NCBI GenBank assembly: GCA_013285445.1
Contig: CP053448.1
Coordinates: 806,001-870,000 of the forward strand
DNA length: 64,000 nucleotides
Direction of reading: 5' to 3'
DNA from: Pseudomonadota bacterium
Lineage (GTDB): Bacteria > Pseudomonadota > Gammaproteobacteria > Xanthomonadales > Wenzhouxiangellaceae
Below, piece after piece: positions 9,455 to 18,008 of this stretch. A program made the translations under genes and the position numbers. Below the pieces are notes generated by a model. That model had not been told where the DNA came from. It saw only the letters and a list, made by a program, of their open reading frames with translations, and did no database searches. How positions within the stretch are numbered: the stretch's first letter is position 1; the number at the start of each line of letters is the position of its first letter.

Positions 9455-10261
9455 TTGAATCAGCCCCAGCCTGATCTGTGGAGCCGGGCCAGCACTGCTC
9501 GGTCGGTGCCCCTGCTGATCAATATTCCGCATGCCGGCACCGAGCTGCCGGACGCGCTGTCTCGCCGGTTGACGCCGGCAGCGCGGCAGCTGCCCGATAC
9601 CGACTGGCAGGTCGACCGCCTGCTTGCGCTGGCTCAGGACGACGGGCCGATCAACCTGCTCCAGGCGCGCTGGTCGCGCTATGTCGTTGATCTCAATCGC
9701 CCCCCGGACGATCGCCCGCTGTATGCTGGCGAGGGAACCGGGCTGGTGCCGGTTCAGACGTTTGGCGGCGCTGCGCTGTACGCAGACACACCGCCCGGTG
9801 CCGGGGAAATCCGGTTGCGCGTGGAACGCTACTGGCGCCCCTACCATGGCCGCCTGGCGCAGGAACTGGATGCGCTCCGGCAGCGTCACGGCCACGCCGT
9901 CCTGCTGGACCTGCACTCGATCCGGTCTCGAGTGCCCCGCCTGTTCGACGGTGCCTTGCCGGATCTGAACCTGGGAACATTCGACGGCGGCAGCTGTGCC
10001 CCCTCGCTGCAGGGGCTAATTGCCGAGTGGCTTGAGAGTGCAACCGGCTTTTCCAGCGTGATCAACGGGCGCTTCAAGGGTGGCTACAATACCCGCCACT
10101 ACGGTGATCCGGGTTCCGGGCTGCATGCCATCCAGCTTGAAATCGCACAATCCAGCTACCTCGATGAAACCCGGCCAGCCTACTGGGATGAGCGCCGTGC
10201 GCAACCGCTCGCCAGCCGGCTGCGGGAGCTGATCGCGGCCCTGCGGCAATGGCGACCCTGA
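9455..10261 (+). CDS. hutG: N-formylglutamate amidohydrolase (deformylase)
   Basis: Hydrolyses N-formyl-L-glutamate to glutamate and formate, the last step of the five-step histidine pathway. The core begins VPLLINIPHAGTELP and carries the family segments DTDWQVDRL, VVDLNRPPDDRPLY, LLDLHSIRS, FKGGYNTRHYG and QLEIAQSSY. The start is uncertain: no ATG is in frame, and TTG codons lie at 9425 (directly behind a terminator hairpin) and 9455; I use the latter. The 3' end overlaps hutF by 13 bp, matching the pathway order. hutU, hutH and hutC are not in the window. Confidence 0.88.
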   Translation: MNQPQPDLWSRASTARSVPLLINIPHAGTELPDALSRRLTPAARQLPDTDWQVDRLLALAQDDGPINLLQARWSRYVVDLNRPPDDRPLYAGEGTGLVPVQTFGGAALYADTPPGAGEIRLRVERYWRPYHGRLAQELDALRQRHGHAVLLDLHSIRSRVPRLFDGALPDLNLGTFDGGSCAPSLQGLIAEWLESATGFSSVINGRFKGGYNTRHYGDPGSGLHAIQLEIAQSSYLDETRPAYWDERRAQPLASRLRELIAALRQWRP

Positions 10262-11619
10262 ATCGTCCACGTCTGTTTCGCGCACCGGCCATGCTGACTG
10301 CCGCAGGCTGGCGCCAGGATGTCGGCTTTCGGGTTGACGTTCACGGCAGCATCGAACAGCTCACGGCGGGCACGGGAGAAGCGGCGGAGGTCACCTTGCC
10401 CGGCGCGGTGATTCCCGGCATGGTCAATGTCCACTCGCATATTCACCAGCGTTTGATGGCCGGACTTTCGGCGCGCCGCGCGGATCAAAGCGACAGCTTC
10501 TGGACCTGGCGCCGACAGATGTACCGAACGCTCGAGCTGCTCGACGATGAGCGACTCGGGGTGCTGGCCGCCTGGGGATTCATGGAGCTGCTGGAAGGCG
10601 GCTATACGGCCGTCGGCGAATTCCACTACCCTCATCATCTCGCCGCGGCGACGCCAGCTGAGAGTGCGCGCCGAATTCTGGCTTCGGCGGCACAAGCCGG
10701 GTGTGCCCTCACTCTGCTGCCGGTGTGGTATCGTTATTCGGGTTTCGGCCGCCAGCCGCCCGACGCCGCCCAGGCGCGTTTTGTCCTGAGCCGTGATGAG
10801 CTCATCGATCTGATCATCGAACTGCGCGAGGGCGTCGACGATCATGTCTGCCGGATCGGGGTGGCACCCCACTCGCTGCGCGCAGTCGACGTGGCCGACC
10901 TGCCGGCGCTTCTGGAACGGGTCGGTGACGGCCCGATTCACATGCATATTGCCGAGCAGCCAGACGAGGTGGTCGCCTGTCGTGAGCACAGCGGACTGGA
11001 ACCACTCGATCTTTTGGAAAGACATCTTGAGCTTGACCGGCGCTGGTGCCTGATCCACGCCACACACGTTCCCGCTGCCCGCCTAAACGCCCTGGCCGCC
11101 ACCGGCGCCGTCCTCGGTATCTGTCCAAGCACCGAGGCCGATCTCGGCGACGGCCTGTTTCCGGTGGCCGAATTTCTGTCTGCGGGCGGTCGTGTTGCCA
11201 TCGGCTCCGACAGCAATATCGAAACCAGCGCTGCCGCCGAGCTGCGCCTGCTCGAGTGGGGCCAGCGCCTTCGGCTGGGCCAGCGGAATGTCCTCGCCGC
11301 CGACAAGGACGGCCTGGGAACAGCACTGTGGCGCCACACCGCGCGGAGCGGCGCTGATGCGCTGGGCCTGCCTGCCGGCAGCCTGGAAGCGGGGCGCCGC
11401 GCGGACTTCGTCGTGCTGCAGGGTCAACACCCGCTGCTTGCAGGTCTGACTCCGCAGCAGCAGCTCGATGTCCTGGTGACCGCCGGCATGCCCGGCATGA
11501 TCGAGTCGGTCTGGGTCGGCGGCTGCCTGCGCGTCAGTGAAGGCCGCCATCTGGACCGTGACGCGTTGCGTCCGGCCTTCCTTGATCTGCGCCGCGCGCT
11601 GGCGCTCAGTGATTCATGA
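10249..11619 (+). CDS. hutF: Formimidoylglutamate deiminase
   Basis: Amidohydrolase-superfamily enzyme converting N-formimino-L-glutamate to N-formyl-L-glutamate plus ammonia, feeding HutG. The 456-residue protein shows the metal-binding VHSHIHQ near residue 64, a buried His in VAPHSLRAV, HIAEQPDEV, and the metal Asp in IGSDSNIE. The length is normal for the family. Start ATG 10249 lies inside hutG; the stop overlaps the next start (ATGA). Confidence 0.93.
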   Translation: MATLNRPRLFRAPAMLTAAGWRQDVGFRVDVHGSIEQLTAGTGEAAEVTLPGAVIPGMVNVHSHIHQRLMAGLSARRADQSDSFWTWRRQMYRTLELLDDERLGVLAAWGFMELLEGGYTAVGEFHYPHHLAAATPAESARRILASAAQAGCALTLLPVWYRYSGFGRQPPDAAQARFVLSRDELIDLIIELREGVDDHVCRIGVAPHSLRAVDVADLPALLERVGDGPIHMHIAEQPDEVVACREHSGLEPLDLLERHLELDRRWCLIHATHVPAARLNALAATGAVLGICPSTEADLGDGLFPVAEFLSAGGRVAIGSDSNIETSAAAELRLLEWGQRLRLGQRNVLAADKDGLGTALWRHTARSGADALGLPAGSLEAGRRADFVVLQGQHPLLAGLTPQQQLDVLVTAGMPGMIESVWVGGCLRVSEGRHLDRDALRPAFLDLRRALALSDS

Positions 11620-12236
11620 CTGAGTACGACGATCTGCCCTGGTCGGCGGCCAGTGAACGCAACCGCGAGCCGATCGGTGATGTGCTGACCTATTGGCTGC
11701 CTCGGGGCGGCCGGGTGCTCGAGATCGGGGCGGGTACCGGCCAGCACGCCGTTCATTTTCACCGCATCAGGCCGGACCTGGAATGGCTGGCGACCGACGT
11801 CGGCCACGTGCTCGAGCCCCTGGCACGGCGCCTGTCGCTGGAAGCGCCCGCGCTCGCGCCGCCGCGCGCACTGACCGTCGGCCTGGATACCTGGCCGCCC
11901 GGCCCGTTTGACGCGGTCTACACTGCCAATACCCTGCACATCATGCCCTGGTCCCGAACGCCGGCACTGCTCGACGGCGCTGCCACCTGTCTGCGACCGG
12001 ACGGTTGCCTGGTCGTTTATGGGCCGTTTCGCGACGGCGGTCGGCACAGCGCAGCGAGCAACGCGGCTTTTGACCACAGCCTGCGCAGTCGCGATCCGGA
12101 GATGGGAGTTCGCGACGCAATCAGCCTGACCGACCTGGCCGCCGAGCGTGGACTGGTTGCCGAGGCCGACCTGACCATGCCGGCCAACAATCGTATTCTG
12201 ATCTTCTGCAAGCAAGGAGGAACCCCACATGACTGA
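11616..12236 (+). CDS. DUF938 family SAM-dependent methyltransferase-like protein
   Basis: 206 residues with a Rossmann methyltransferase fold. Motif I is LEIGAGTGQHAVHF (about residues 34-47), with the family hallmarks YTANTLHIMPW and LVVYGPFR. DUF938 proteins are widespread in proteobacteria and have no settled substrate. It is coupled to hutF by a 4-bp overlap and overlaps the downstream msrC by 8 bp, so the four genes likely form one transcript although their functions look unrelated. Confidence 0.85.
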   Translation: MTEYDDLPWSAASERNREPIGDVLTYWLPRGGRVLEIGAGTGQHAVHFHRIRPDLEWLATDVGHVLEPLARRLSLEAPALAPPRALTVGLDTWPPGPFDAVYTANTLHIMPWSRTPALLDGAATCLRPDGCLVVYGPFRDGGRHSAASNAAFDHSLRSRDPEMGVRDAISLTDLAAERGLVAEADLTMPANNRILIFCKQGGTPHD

Positions 12237-12678
12237 CTTCGACACGCTGGTTCAGCAGGCCGAGGCGCTGCTGGGCGGACAACGCCATCGCGTCGCCAAC
12301 GCCGCCAATCTCAGTGCACTGATCTACCAGTCGCTGGATGATATCAACTGGGCCGGGTTCTACTTTCGCGAAGGAGATGAGCTGATCGTCGGCCCGTTCC
12401 AGGGCAAGCCGGCCTGCGTGCGAATTCCGATGGGGCGGGGCGTGTGCGGAACCGCCGCCGCAAGCGGGCAGGTGCAGCGGGTTGCCGATGTCCATGCAAT
12501 CGACGACCACATTGCCTGCGATCCGGATTCGCGCTCGGAAATCGTTGTGCCGCTGTCGCTAGACGACCATGTCTTTGGCGTACTCGACATCGACAGTCCG
12601 CGCCCCGACCGCTTCAGCACCGAGGATGAGCGTGGGCTCAGGCGCCTGGCAGCGGTCTATGTCAAATCGCTTGGATGA
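12229..12678 (+). CDS. msrC: Free methionine-(R)-sulfoxide reductase (GAF-domain fRMsr)
   Basis: 149-residue single GAF domain that reduces free Met-R-sulfoxide in the cytoplasm. The three family cysteines are present: Cys63 (PACVRI), Cys73 (GVCG) and Cys97 (HIACD), together with INWAGFYF, SRSEIVVPL and GVLDIDSP. The start ATG 12229 has an AGGAGG site 8-13 bp upstream. Its 3' end overlaps the convergent sixA by 22 bp. Confidence 0.93.
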   Translation: MTDFDTLVQQAEALLGGQRHRVANAANLSALIYQSLDDINWAGFYFREGDELIVGPFQGKPACVRIPMGRGVCGTAAASGQVQRVADVHAIDDHIACDPDSRSEIVVPLSLDDHVFGVLDIDSPRPDRFSTEDERGLRRLAAVYVKSLG

Positions 12679-13133
12679 ATCATTTGCGTGATCCGGGCGC
12701 AGCCGGGTCCGGGTGGCATGTCGGCCGACAGCACAGCCAGCGTGCCGGTTTGCATGCCGAGCCGGGGCCGCTGGCCACTGAGCCACTGAACCAGCCACTC
12801 CATGCCGGGATTGTGGCCCACCAGCATCAGACCGGGTAACTCGATATGTGCATTGAGAATGCCGACCAGATCTTCTTCGAGCGCTTCCCACAGCGCCTCT
12901 TCGATCCGTGGCGTAGATGCGTTCATCGCCGAAAGCACGGCATCAGCCGTCTGCCGGGTGCGCAGCGCCGGTGAGACCAGAATGAGATCGGGCGGCGTGG
13001 ACTGCCGGTCCGCCAGCCACCGGCCCAGTTGAACCGCCGTCTCCCGCCCGGATTCGGTCAGCGGCCGTTCGCGGTCGGGTTCGTTGGCACGTGCAGGGCG
13101 TGCCTGCGCGTGGCGCAAGAGCCAGATCTGCAT
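12657..13133 (-). CDS. sixA: SixA-type phosphohistidine phosphatase
   Basis: Histidine-phosphatase-superfamily protein of 158 residues that in E. coli removes phosphate from phosphohistidine proteins. Visible signatures are LLRHAQ near the N-terminus (catalytic His), SPALRTRQTA and GHNPGMEW with the second His. Start ATG 13133 (MQIWLLRHAQ); the open frame continues upstream only through a repeat element. The upstream 400 bp is mobile/repeat DNA, so its original promoter may have been displaced. Confidence 0.88.
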   Translation of the reverse strand: MQIWLLRHAQARPARANEPDRERPLTESGRETAVQLGRWLADRQSTPPDLILVSPALRTRQTADAVLSAMNASTPRIEEALWEALEEDLVGILNAHIELPGLMLVGHNPGMEWLVQWLSGQRPRLGMQTGTLAVLSADMPPGPGCARITQMIHPSDLT

Positions 13134-13170
13134 GAGGTCCTTACCCCCGAATTCCGGATCGGATCGCCAT

Positions 13171-13220
13171 CTTACTAAGAAAACCATGAATGTGGCACGG
13201 TTTATGGTTTTCTTACTAAT
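13171..13220. repeat. Short AT-rich palindrome next to the MITE
   Basis: Arms 13171-13187 and 13204-13220 match at 15 of 17 positions, with core TAAGAAAACCAT/ATGGTTTTCTTA. The right arm runs into the left terminal repeat of the neighbouring MITE and shares its CTTACTAA edge. It may be a decayed terminal repeat of a related element or the upstream regulatory region of sixA. Confidence 0.5.
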
Positions 13221-13548
13221 ACAATCAGAAGTATTGCCACATTCAGGGCTGCGGACGAATTCGCCTGCAAGGCAAAGTGGTGAAGGCATAGCTGTTCTAC
13301 GTCGAGCCACTTTAACGCCGCAGGCGGATTTGTCCGTAGCCCCCGCAGGGCTTGCCTCTTAAGCGCGCGTGGACAGGGCAGGCGGGAGCGCAAGGGCGGC
13401 TTCGCGAAGCGAAAAAGCCCTGGAGCGGAGCCGTTGCACGTGTTGTCGATGCTCGATGTAGGCTCGGCTACAGACTTCGCACCGACGCCTTGCCACGCAC
13501 GCCGAGAGACAAGCTGAATGAGGCAATACTTCTGATTGTATTAGTAAG
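13212..13548. mobile_element. MITE-like non-autonomous element, copy 1
   Basis: 337 bp with 35-bp terminal inverted repeats (13212-13246 and 13514-13548) that differ at one position. Next to the left terminal repeat is a second inverted repeat (about 13247-13281 against 13302-13337) able to form a long hairpin. It has no coding capacity. A related 267-bp element lies at 52014-52280 inside a transposase gene, which shows that the family moves. The right terminal repeat provides the stop codon of the adjacent dehydratase gene. No obvious target duplication was found. Confidence 0.8.
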
Positions 13549-14512
13549 TGTGGTATCGACGGCTCCAACCCTCCAGGCATGGCGCCAGGTCCAGGTTGCC
13601 GCCTGAGATGATGATGCCGATGCGCTGATTGCGGAATTGTTCCCGGTGCGCCAGAATACCGGCCAGCGCCACCGCGCCGGATGGCTCGACGACCTGTTTG
13701 AGATGCGTCCACAACAGGCCCATGGCCCGGGTGATGTCGTCTTCGGTGGCCGGTAAAACCGATTCGACCCACTGCGCAATCAGCGCCAGATTGCGCTGGC
13801 CGACCAGTGCCCGCAGGCCATCGGCGACGGTTTGCGGGTGGTGATCCTCGACCCGTCGGCCCTGATTGAGCGAACGCATGGTGTCGTCGGCGCCGGCCGG
13901 TTCGATACCAACGACCTTTGGCGCACGAGCCGACGTCCGGGCGGCCAGCGCCGTTCCGCCGATCAGGCCGCCGCCGCCGACCGGCGCAACCATGATATCG
14001 AGGGCCTCGATCTGGTCCATCATTTCGAGTGCGCAGCTGCCCTGGCCGGCAATGATGCGATCATCATCGTAGGGCGGTACCGGCTCGAAACCGCGTTCGA
14101 CCAGCCGCGCCAGGGCCGCTTCCCGGCCAGCCTGGTCGGGCTTGCAAAAGTGGATGCTGCCGCCGTGACGGCGAATATTGTCGACTTTGGCTTCAACCGC
14201 ACCTTCGGGCACCACGATTTCGGCGCGCAGACCCCGCAATGCGGCCGCCCGCGCCAGGGCGGCACCGTGATTGCCCGAAGAGTGAGTCGCCACGCCGGGG
14301 CAGTCCGGGGGCAGTAGCGAGACGGCATGGCTGGCGCCGCGCAGCTTGAACGAACCGGTGATCTGAAGCTGTTCACACTTGAAAAACAGCCGGGCCCCCG
14401 TCATTTCATCCAGAATGTCGGATGTCATGACCGGCGTTCTGCGGACCAGCGATTGGATCCGCCTGCGCGCACGCACAACGTCTTCCGGTGACAGCCTGGT
14501 ATCAACAAGCAT
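13541..14512 (-). CDS. PLP-dependent threonine/serine dehydratase family protein
   Basis: Fold-type II PLP enzyme, about 323 residues, of the catabolic threonine dehydratase/threo-3-hydroxyaspartate dehydratase group. The PLP lysine is in SFKLRGA, the substrate loop is SSGNHGAAL, and the phosphate-binding loop is PVGGGGLIGG. No C-terminal ACT domain, so it is not biosynthetic IlvA. Start ATG 14512 (MLVDTRLS) is preferred over 14554, which would overlap the divergent pepN start. The last codons (...YHTY, TAA) run into the MITE terminal repeat, so the native C-terminus may be slightly altered. Exact substrate is not determinable. Confidence 0.85.
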   Translation of the reverse strand: MLVDTRLSPEDVVRARRRIQSLVRRTPVMTSDILDEMTGARLFFKCEQLQITGSFKLRGASHAVSLLPPDCPGVATHSSGNHGAALARAAALRGLRAEIVVPEGAVEAKVDNIRRHGGSIHFCKPDQAGREAALARLVERGFEPVPPYDDDRIIAGQGSCALEMMDQIEALDIMVAPVGGGGLIGGTALAARTSARAPKVVGIEPAGADDTMRSLNQGRRVEDHHPQTVADGLRALVGQRNLALIAQWVESVLPATEDDITRAMGLLWTHLKQVVEPSGAVALAGILAHREQFRNQRIGIIISGGNLDLAPCLEGWSRRYHTY

Positions 14513-14552
14513 CCGGCAATGATACGCCGAGTGGAATTTCGAGGAGTGATTC

Positions 14553-17204
14553 ATGTCCGCACGTGGTGATCAGCCCCGTACCCCCGTCCTGCGCCAGGAT
14601 TACCGGCCACCGGCCTGGTGGATTGACCGCGTCGAGTTGGATATCGAGCTGGATGCGTCCGAAACGCGCGTGGTCAGCCATCTGAGCGTGCGGCGCAATC
14701 CACAGGTCGACGCCGAACCACTGACGCTGTCCGGTGCCGGGTTGACCACCGTCCGCATCGAAATCGACGGCCGCCCTGCCGGGCAATTCGAGGAACAGAC
14801 CGGCAACGAGCGCCTGATCATCCACGCCGTGCCAGACAGCGCCGTGGTGACCATCGAGGTCGGCATTCACCCCGACCGCAATACCGCGCTGGAGGGGTTG
14901 TATCAGTCCGGCACGATGCTGCTGACCCAGTGCGAGGCCGAGGGCTTTCGCAAGATCACCTGGTTTATCGACCGGCCCGACGTGATGGCGACCTATCGCG
15001 TGCGCCTGATCGGCGATCGCGAACGCTTCCCGGTGCTGCTGTCCAACGGCAACCGTGTCGAGACCGGCGAGCTCGACGATGGCCGGCATTTTGCCGTCTG
15101 GGATGACCCGTTTCCCAAGCCGAGCTACCTGTTTGCGGTGGTGGCCGGCGATCTGGCTGAACTGGCCGATACCTTCACCACCGGCTCCGGGCGTGAGGTG
15201 GCGCTGAAGTTCTACTCCGAGCCGGAGAACATCGACCGGCTCGAACATGCCATGGCCAGCCTCAAGCGCGCCATGGCGTGGGACGAAAAGCGCTTCGGGC
15301 TGGAATACGACCTCGATGTCTTCCACGTCGTGGCCACGCACGATTTCAATATGGGCGCGATGGAGAACAAGAGTCTCAACATCTTCAACGCGCGTTACGT
15401 ATTGGCCGACCGCGATACTGCCACCGACGCCGATTTCGAGGCCATCGAAGCGGTCATCGGTCATGAGTATTTTCACAACTGGACCGGCAATCGGGTGACC
15501 TGCCGCGACTGGTTCCAGCTCACCCTCAAGGAAGGCCTGACCGTTTTCCGCGACCAGGAATTCACCGCTGATATGCGCTCGCGCGGGGTCAAGCGCATCC
15601 AGGACGCGTCCGACCTGATCGCGCGCCAGTTTCCCGAGGATGCCGGGCCGATGGCGCACGCTATCCGACCCGAGCGCTATGTCGAGATCAACAATTTCTA
15701 CACTGCCACCGTCTATGAAAAAGGTGCGCAGGTCGTGCGCATGTACCAAACGCTGCTCGGCCGCGAGGGCTTTCGCCGCGGCATGGACCTGTACTTCCAG
15801 CGCCATGACGGCCAGGCCGTGACCTGCGACGACTTCCGTCGCGCCATGGCCGACGCCAACGACACCGACCTCGAGCAGTTCGAGCGCTGGTACCGGCAGG
15901 TGGGCACGCCAACGCTTGAAGCACGCACGCGCTTTGATTCCGACGCCGACGAGCTCGTCCTCGAGCTGCGTCAGCGTCTGCCCGATCAGCCGGGCAATCG
16001 GGGTATCGGGCCGCTGATCATTCCGGTGAAAGTCGGCTTTCTCGATGGCGATAACCGCCCGCTGCCGGTCACCCTGGCCGGGGAGAGCGAGCCTGGCCCT
16101 GAAACCCGCCTGCTGGTGCTCGCCGATGAACAGGCCGAGTTCTGCTTTCGCGATCTGCCGGCCGACGCCCTGATCTCGCTGCTCAGGGACTTCTCTGCAC
16201 CGGTCAGACTCGACCATGCCGGGTCCAGCCATGAACTGGCCCGCCTGGCCGGCTTCGACCCTGACCCCTACAGCCGCTGGCGTGCCATGCGCGGCTTGAG
16301 CGAACGCGTGCTCGGCGGCCTGATCCAGGTCGGCAAACACGACGATGTCGGTCTTCTGGCCGACGCCTGGGCGGCCGTGCTGGACGGCTCGGACACCGAC
16401 CCGGCCCTGGCCGCGGAGTTGCTGAGTCTGCCCGACGAGGATGAGCTGGCCCAGGATCGCGACCCGGTCGATATCGATGCCATTCACGCTGCCCGGCGGC
16501 AGCTGCTCGAAACCCTGGGTCGCCGCCTGGAACCGGTCCTGCTGGCCCGCTATCGGGCGCTGGCGCCACGCGGCGAGTGGTCCCCGAACGGCCCCGACGC
16601 GGGCCGCCGCCGGCTGCGCAACGTCACGCTGTCGTTGCTGGCGGCGGCCGGCGCTGAGCGGGCCGCTCAACTGGCCTCGGCGCAATACCAGTCCGCCGAC
16701 AACATGACCGACCGCCTGGCCGGTTTCAGGGCGCTGGTGCACGCCGATCTTGACGGTGCCGCGGCGGCCGTGGCCGATTTCGAGGCACGCTACGGCTCGG
16801 ACCCGCTGGTCATGGACAAGTGGTTTGCCGTTCAGGCCATGCGCCCGGATCCATCCACCGTCGAGACCGTCGCCGGGCTGAGGGACCACCGCGCCTTCCG
16901 CCTGGCCAATCCCAACAAGCTGCGTTCACTGATCGGCTCGCTGGCCATGCACAACCCGGTCGCCTTCCACCGCGCCGACGGCGCCGGCTACCGCCTGGTC
17001 GGAGGTGTGCTCGACCAGCTCGACGATATCAATCCCCAGGTCGGAGCCCGCCTGGCGACCTGCTTCAACCGCTGGCGTGCCTACGACGATCAGCGCTCGG
17101 CGATGATGAAAGAACAGCTCGAACAGCTGGCCGCAAAGAAGGGCCTGTCGCCCGACATCGAAGAAATCGTCACCGCGGCGCTCAAGGATCGCAGTGGGAG
17201 TTGA
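14553..17204 (+). CDS. pepN: Aminopeptidase N (M1 family)
   Basis: Zinc aminopeptidase of 883 residues, the usual size of proteobacterial PepN, acting on cytoplasmic peptides. The exopeptidase motif GAMEN is near residue 269, followed by HEYFHNWTGNR (HEXXH) and the third zinc ligand in LKEGLTVF. The long C-terminal alpha-helical half is intact. Start ATG 14553 follows GAGGAG at 7 bp. Divergent from the dehydratase gene with only about 40 bp between starts. Confidence 0.97.
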   Translation: MSARGDQPRTPVLRQDYRPPAWWIDRVELDIELDASETRVVSHLSVRRNPQVDAEPLTLSGAGLTTVRIEIDGRPAGQFEEQTGNERLIIHAVPDSAVVTIEVGIHPDRNTALEGLYQSGTMLLTQCEAEGFRKITWFIDRPDVMATYRVRLIGDRERFPVLLSNGNRVETGELDDGRHFAVWDDPFPKPSYLFAVVAGDLAELADTFTTGSGREVALKFYSEPENIDRLEHAMASLKRAMAWDEKRFGLEYDLDVFHVVATHDFNMGAMENKSLNIFNARYVLADRDTATDADFEAIEAVIGHEYFHNWTGNRVTCRDWFQLTLKEGLTVFRDQEFTADMRSRGVKRIQDASDLIARQFPEDAGPMAHAIRPERYVEINNFYTATVYEKGAQVVRMYQTLLGREGFRRGMDLYFQRHDGQAVTCDDFRRAMADANDTDLEQFERWYRQVGTPTLEARTRFDSDADELVLELRQRLPDQPGNRGIGPLIIPVKVGFLDGDNRPLPVTLAGESEPGPETRLLVLADEQAEFCFRDLPADALISLLRDFSAPVRLDHAGSSHELARLAGFDPDPYSRWRAMRGLSERVLGGLIQVGKHDDVGLLADAWAAVLDGSDTDPALAAELLSLPDEDELAQDRDPVDIDAIHAARRQLLETLGRRLEPVLLARYRALAPRGEWSPNGPDAGRRRLRNVTLSLLAAAGAERAAQLASAQYQSADNMTDRLAGFRALVHADLDGAAAAVADFEARYGSDPLVMDKWFAVQAMRPDPSTVETVAGLRDHRAFRLANPNKLRSLIGSLAMHNPVAFHRADGAGYRLVGGVLDQLDDINPQVGARLATCFNRWRAYDDQRSAMMKEQLEQLAAKKGLSPDIEEIVTAALKDRSGS

Positions 17205-17231
17205 GTGCTCACAAGATTATTGAGACGCAGC

Positions 17232-17276
17232 GACGCAGCAAAGCACGCTGAGAAAAAAGGTTGCTTTGCGTCTTTG
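17232..17276. terminator. Hairpin between convergent pepN and amidase genes
   Basis: GCAAAGCA (17238-17245) pairs with TGCTTTGC (17262-17269) around an A-rich loop. The position between two convergent stop codons suggests a shared terminator; the flanking T-tract on the plus side is short. Confidence 0.35.
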
Positions 17277-17279
17277 GGT

Positions 17280-17909
17280 TTAAGGGCTTGTCATCCCGGA
17301 GCGCTCCAGACTGACTCTGGATTCGATTTCGTCCCACGGAAACAGCGGCCCGGGGTCGACTTTCCGCCGCAGCTGGATTGCCGGGTCGTCGCTGGCCGCA
17401 ATCAGGCCGGTGTCCAGCTCATCGTGGCCGGCGATGGTTCCAAGGTTGGGCAGCCGGTTCTTCAAGTCCCGAAGCAGCGCGACCAGTGATTCGATCTGCG
17501 CCCGGCTGTAGTCTTCCTGCCATTGCTGGTGGTGGCTGTCGAGCCAGTCGGGCCAGCGGCCGCGATTGACCAGCTCGATGCCGATGGATCGCGCGTTGTG
17601 GTCGCGGACATGATGAGCCACCCGCCCGAGCGGTACCCACTGCTCGATCGAACCATCACGGTCGATGTAGAAATGACCGCTGTTGCCGGTCTTCGAATTC
17701 GGGTGATGGATCCGCTCACCATAGTCCCGGGCCGTGCCCAGGTCGGGCAGCTCGGTGGCGTGGATGACCACCAGCTCGATCGATTCAACGGCGCGTTCGT
17801 CGAGCCGGTCGACATAGCTCAGTGGATTGTCGTGGATGTGCGGAACGGTCATGGGCATTGAGCAGACGGTGATCGTCAGGGCGATGAAAGTACTTAGCGC
17901 GATCGACAC
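17280..17909 (-). CDS. N-acetylmuramoyl-L-alanine amidase, AmpD/Amidase_2 type
   Basis: Zinc amidase that cleaves the MurNAc-L-Ala bond. The Amidase_2 domain starts at VVIHATELP (zinc His), with HFYIDRDGSIEQWVP, VAHHVRDHNARSIGIELVN and, near the end, the HDELD and DPGPLFPW segments typical of AmpD-like enzymes. Start: GTG 17909 gives a hydrophobic N-terminus (SIALSTFIALTITVCS) suggesting export; ATG 17858 gives a cytoplasmic protein of about 192 residues. I favour the GTG. The frame continues upstream through a repeat array, which is not coding. Confidence 0.82.
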   Translation of the reverse strand: MSIALSTFIALTITVCSMPMTVPHIHDNPLSYVDRLDERAVESIELVVIHATELPDLGTARDYGERIHHPNSKTGNSGHFYIDRDGSIEQWVPLGRVAHHVRDHNARSIGIELVNRGRWPDWLDSHHQQWQEDYSRAQIESLVALLRDLKNRLPNLGTIAGHDELDTGLIAASDDPAIQLRRKVDPGPLFPWDEIESRVSLERSGMTSP

Positions 17910-18008
17910 GCATCGATATGCATGGGGGCGCGCTTTGTCTCGTCCGTCGGGGATGCGACCCCGACCTACGCAGGCTTCATTATCGCAGGTCGGGACGGCG
18001 CCCTCCCC

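Noticed and set aside
14502..16889. 795-codon minus-strand open frame opposite pepN
   Set aside because: Antisense of a clear M1 aminopeptidase; typical GC-rich shadow.
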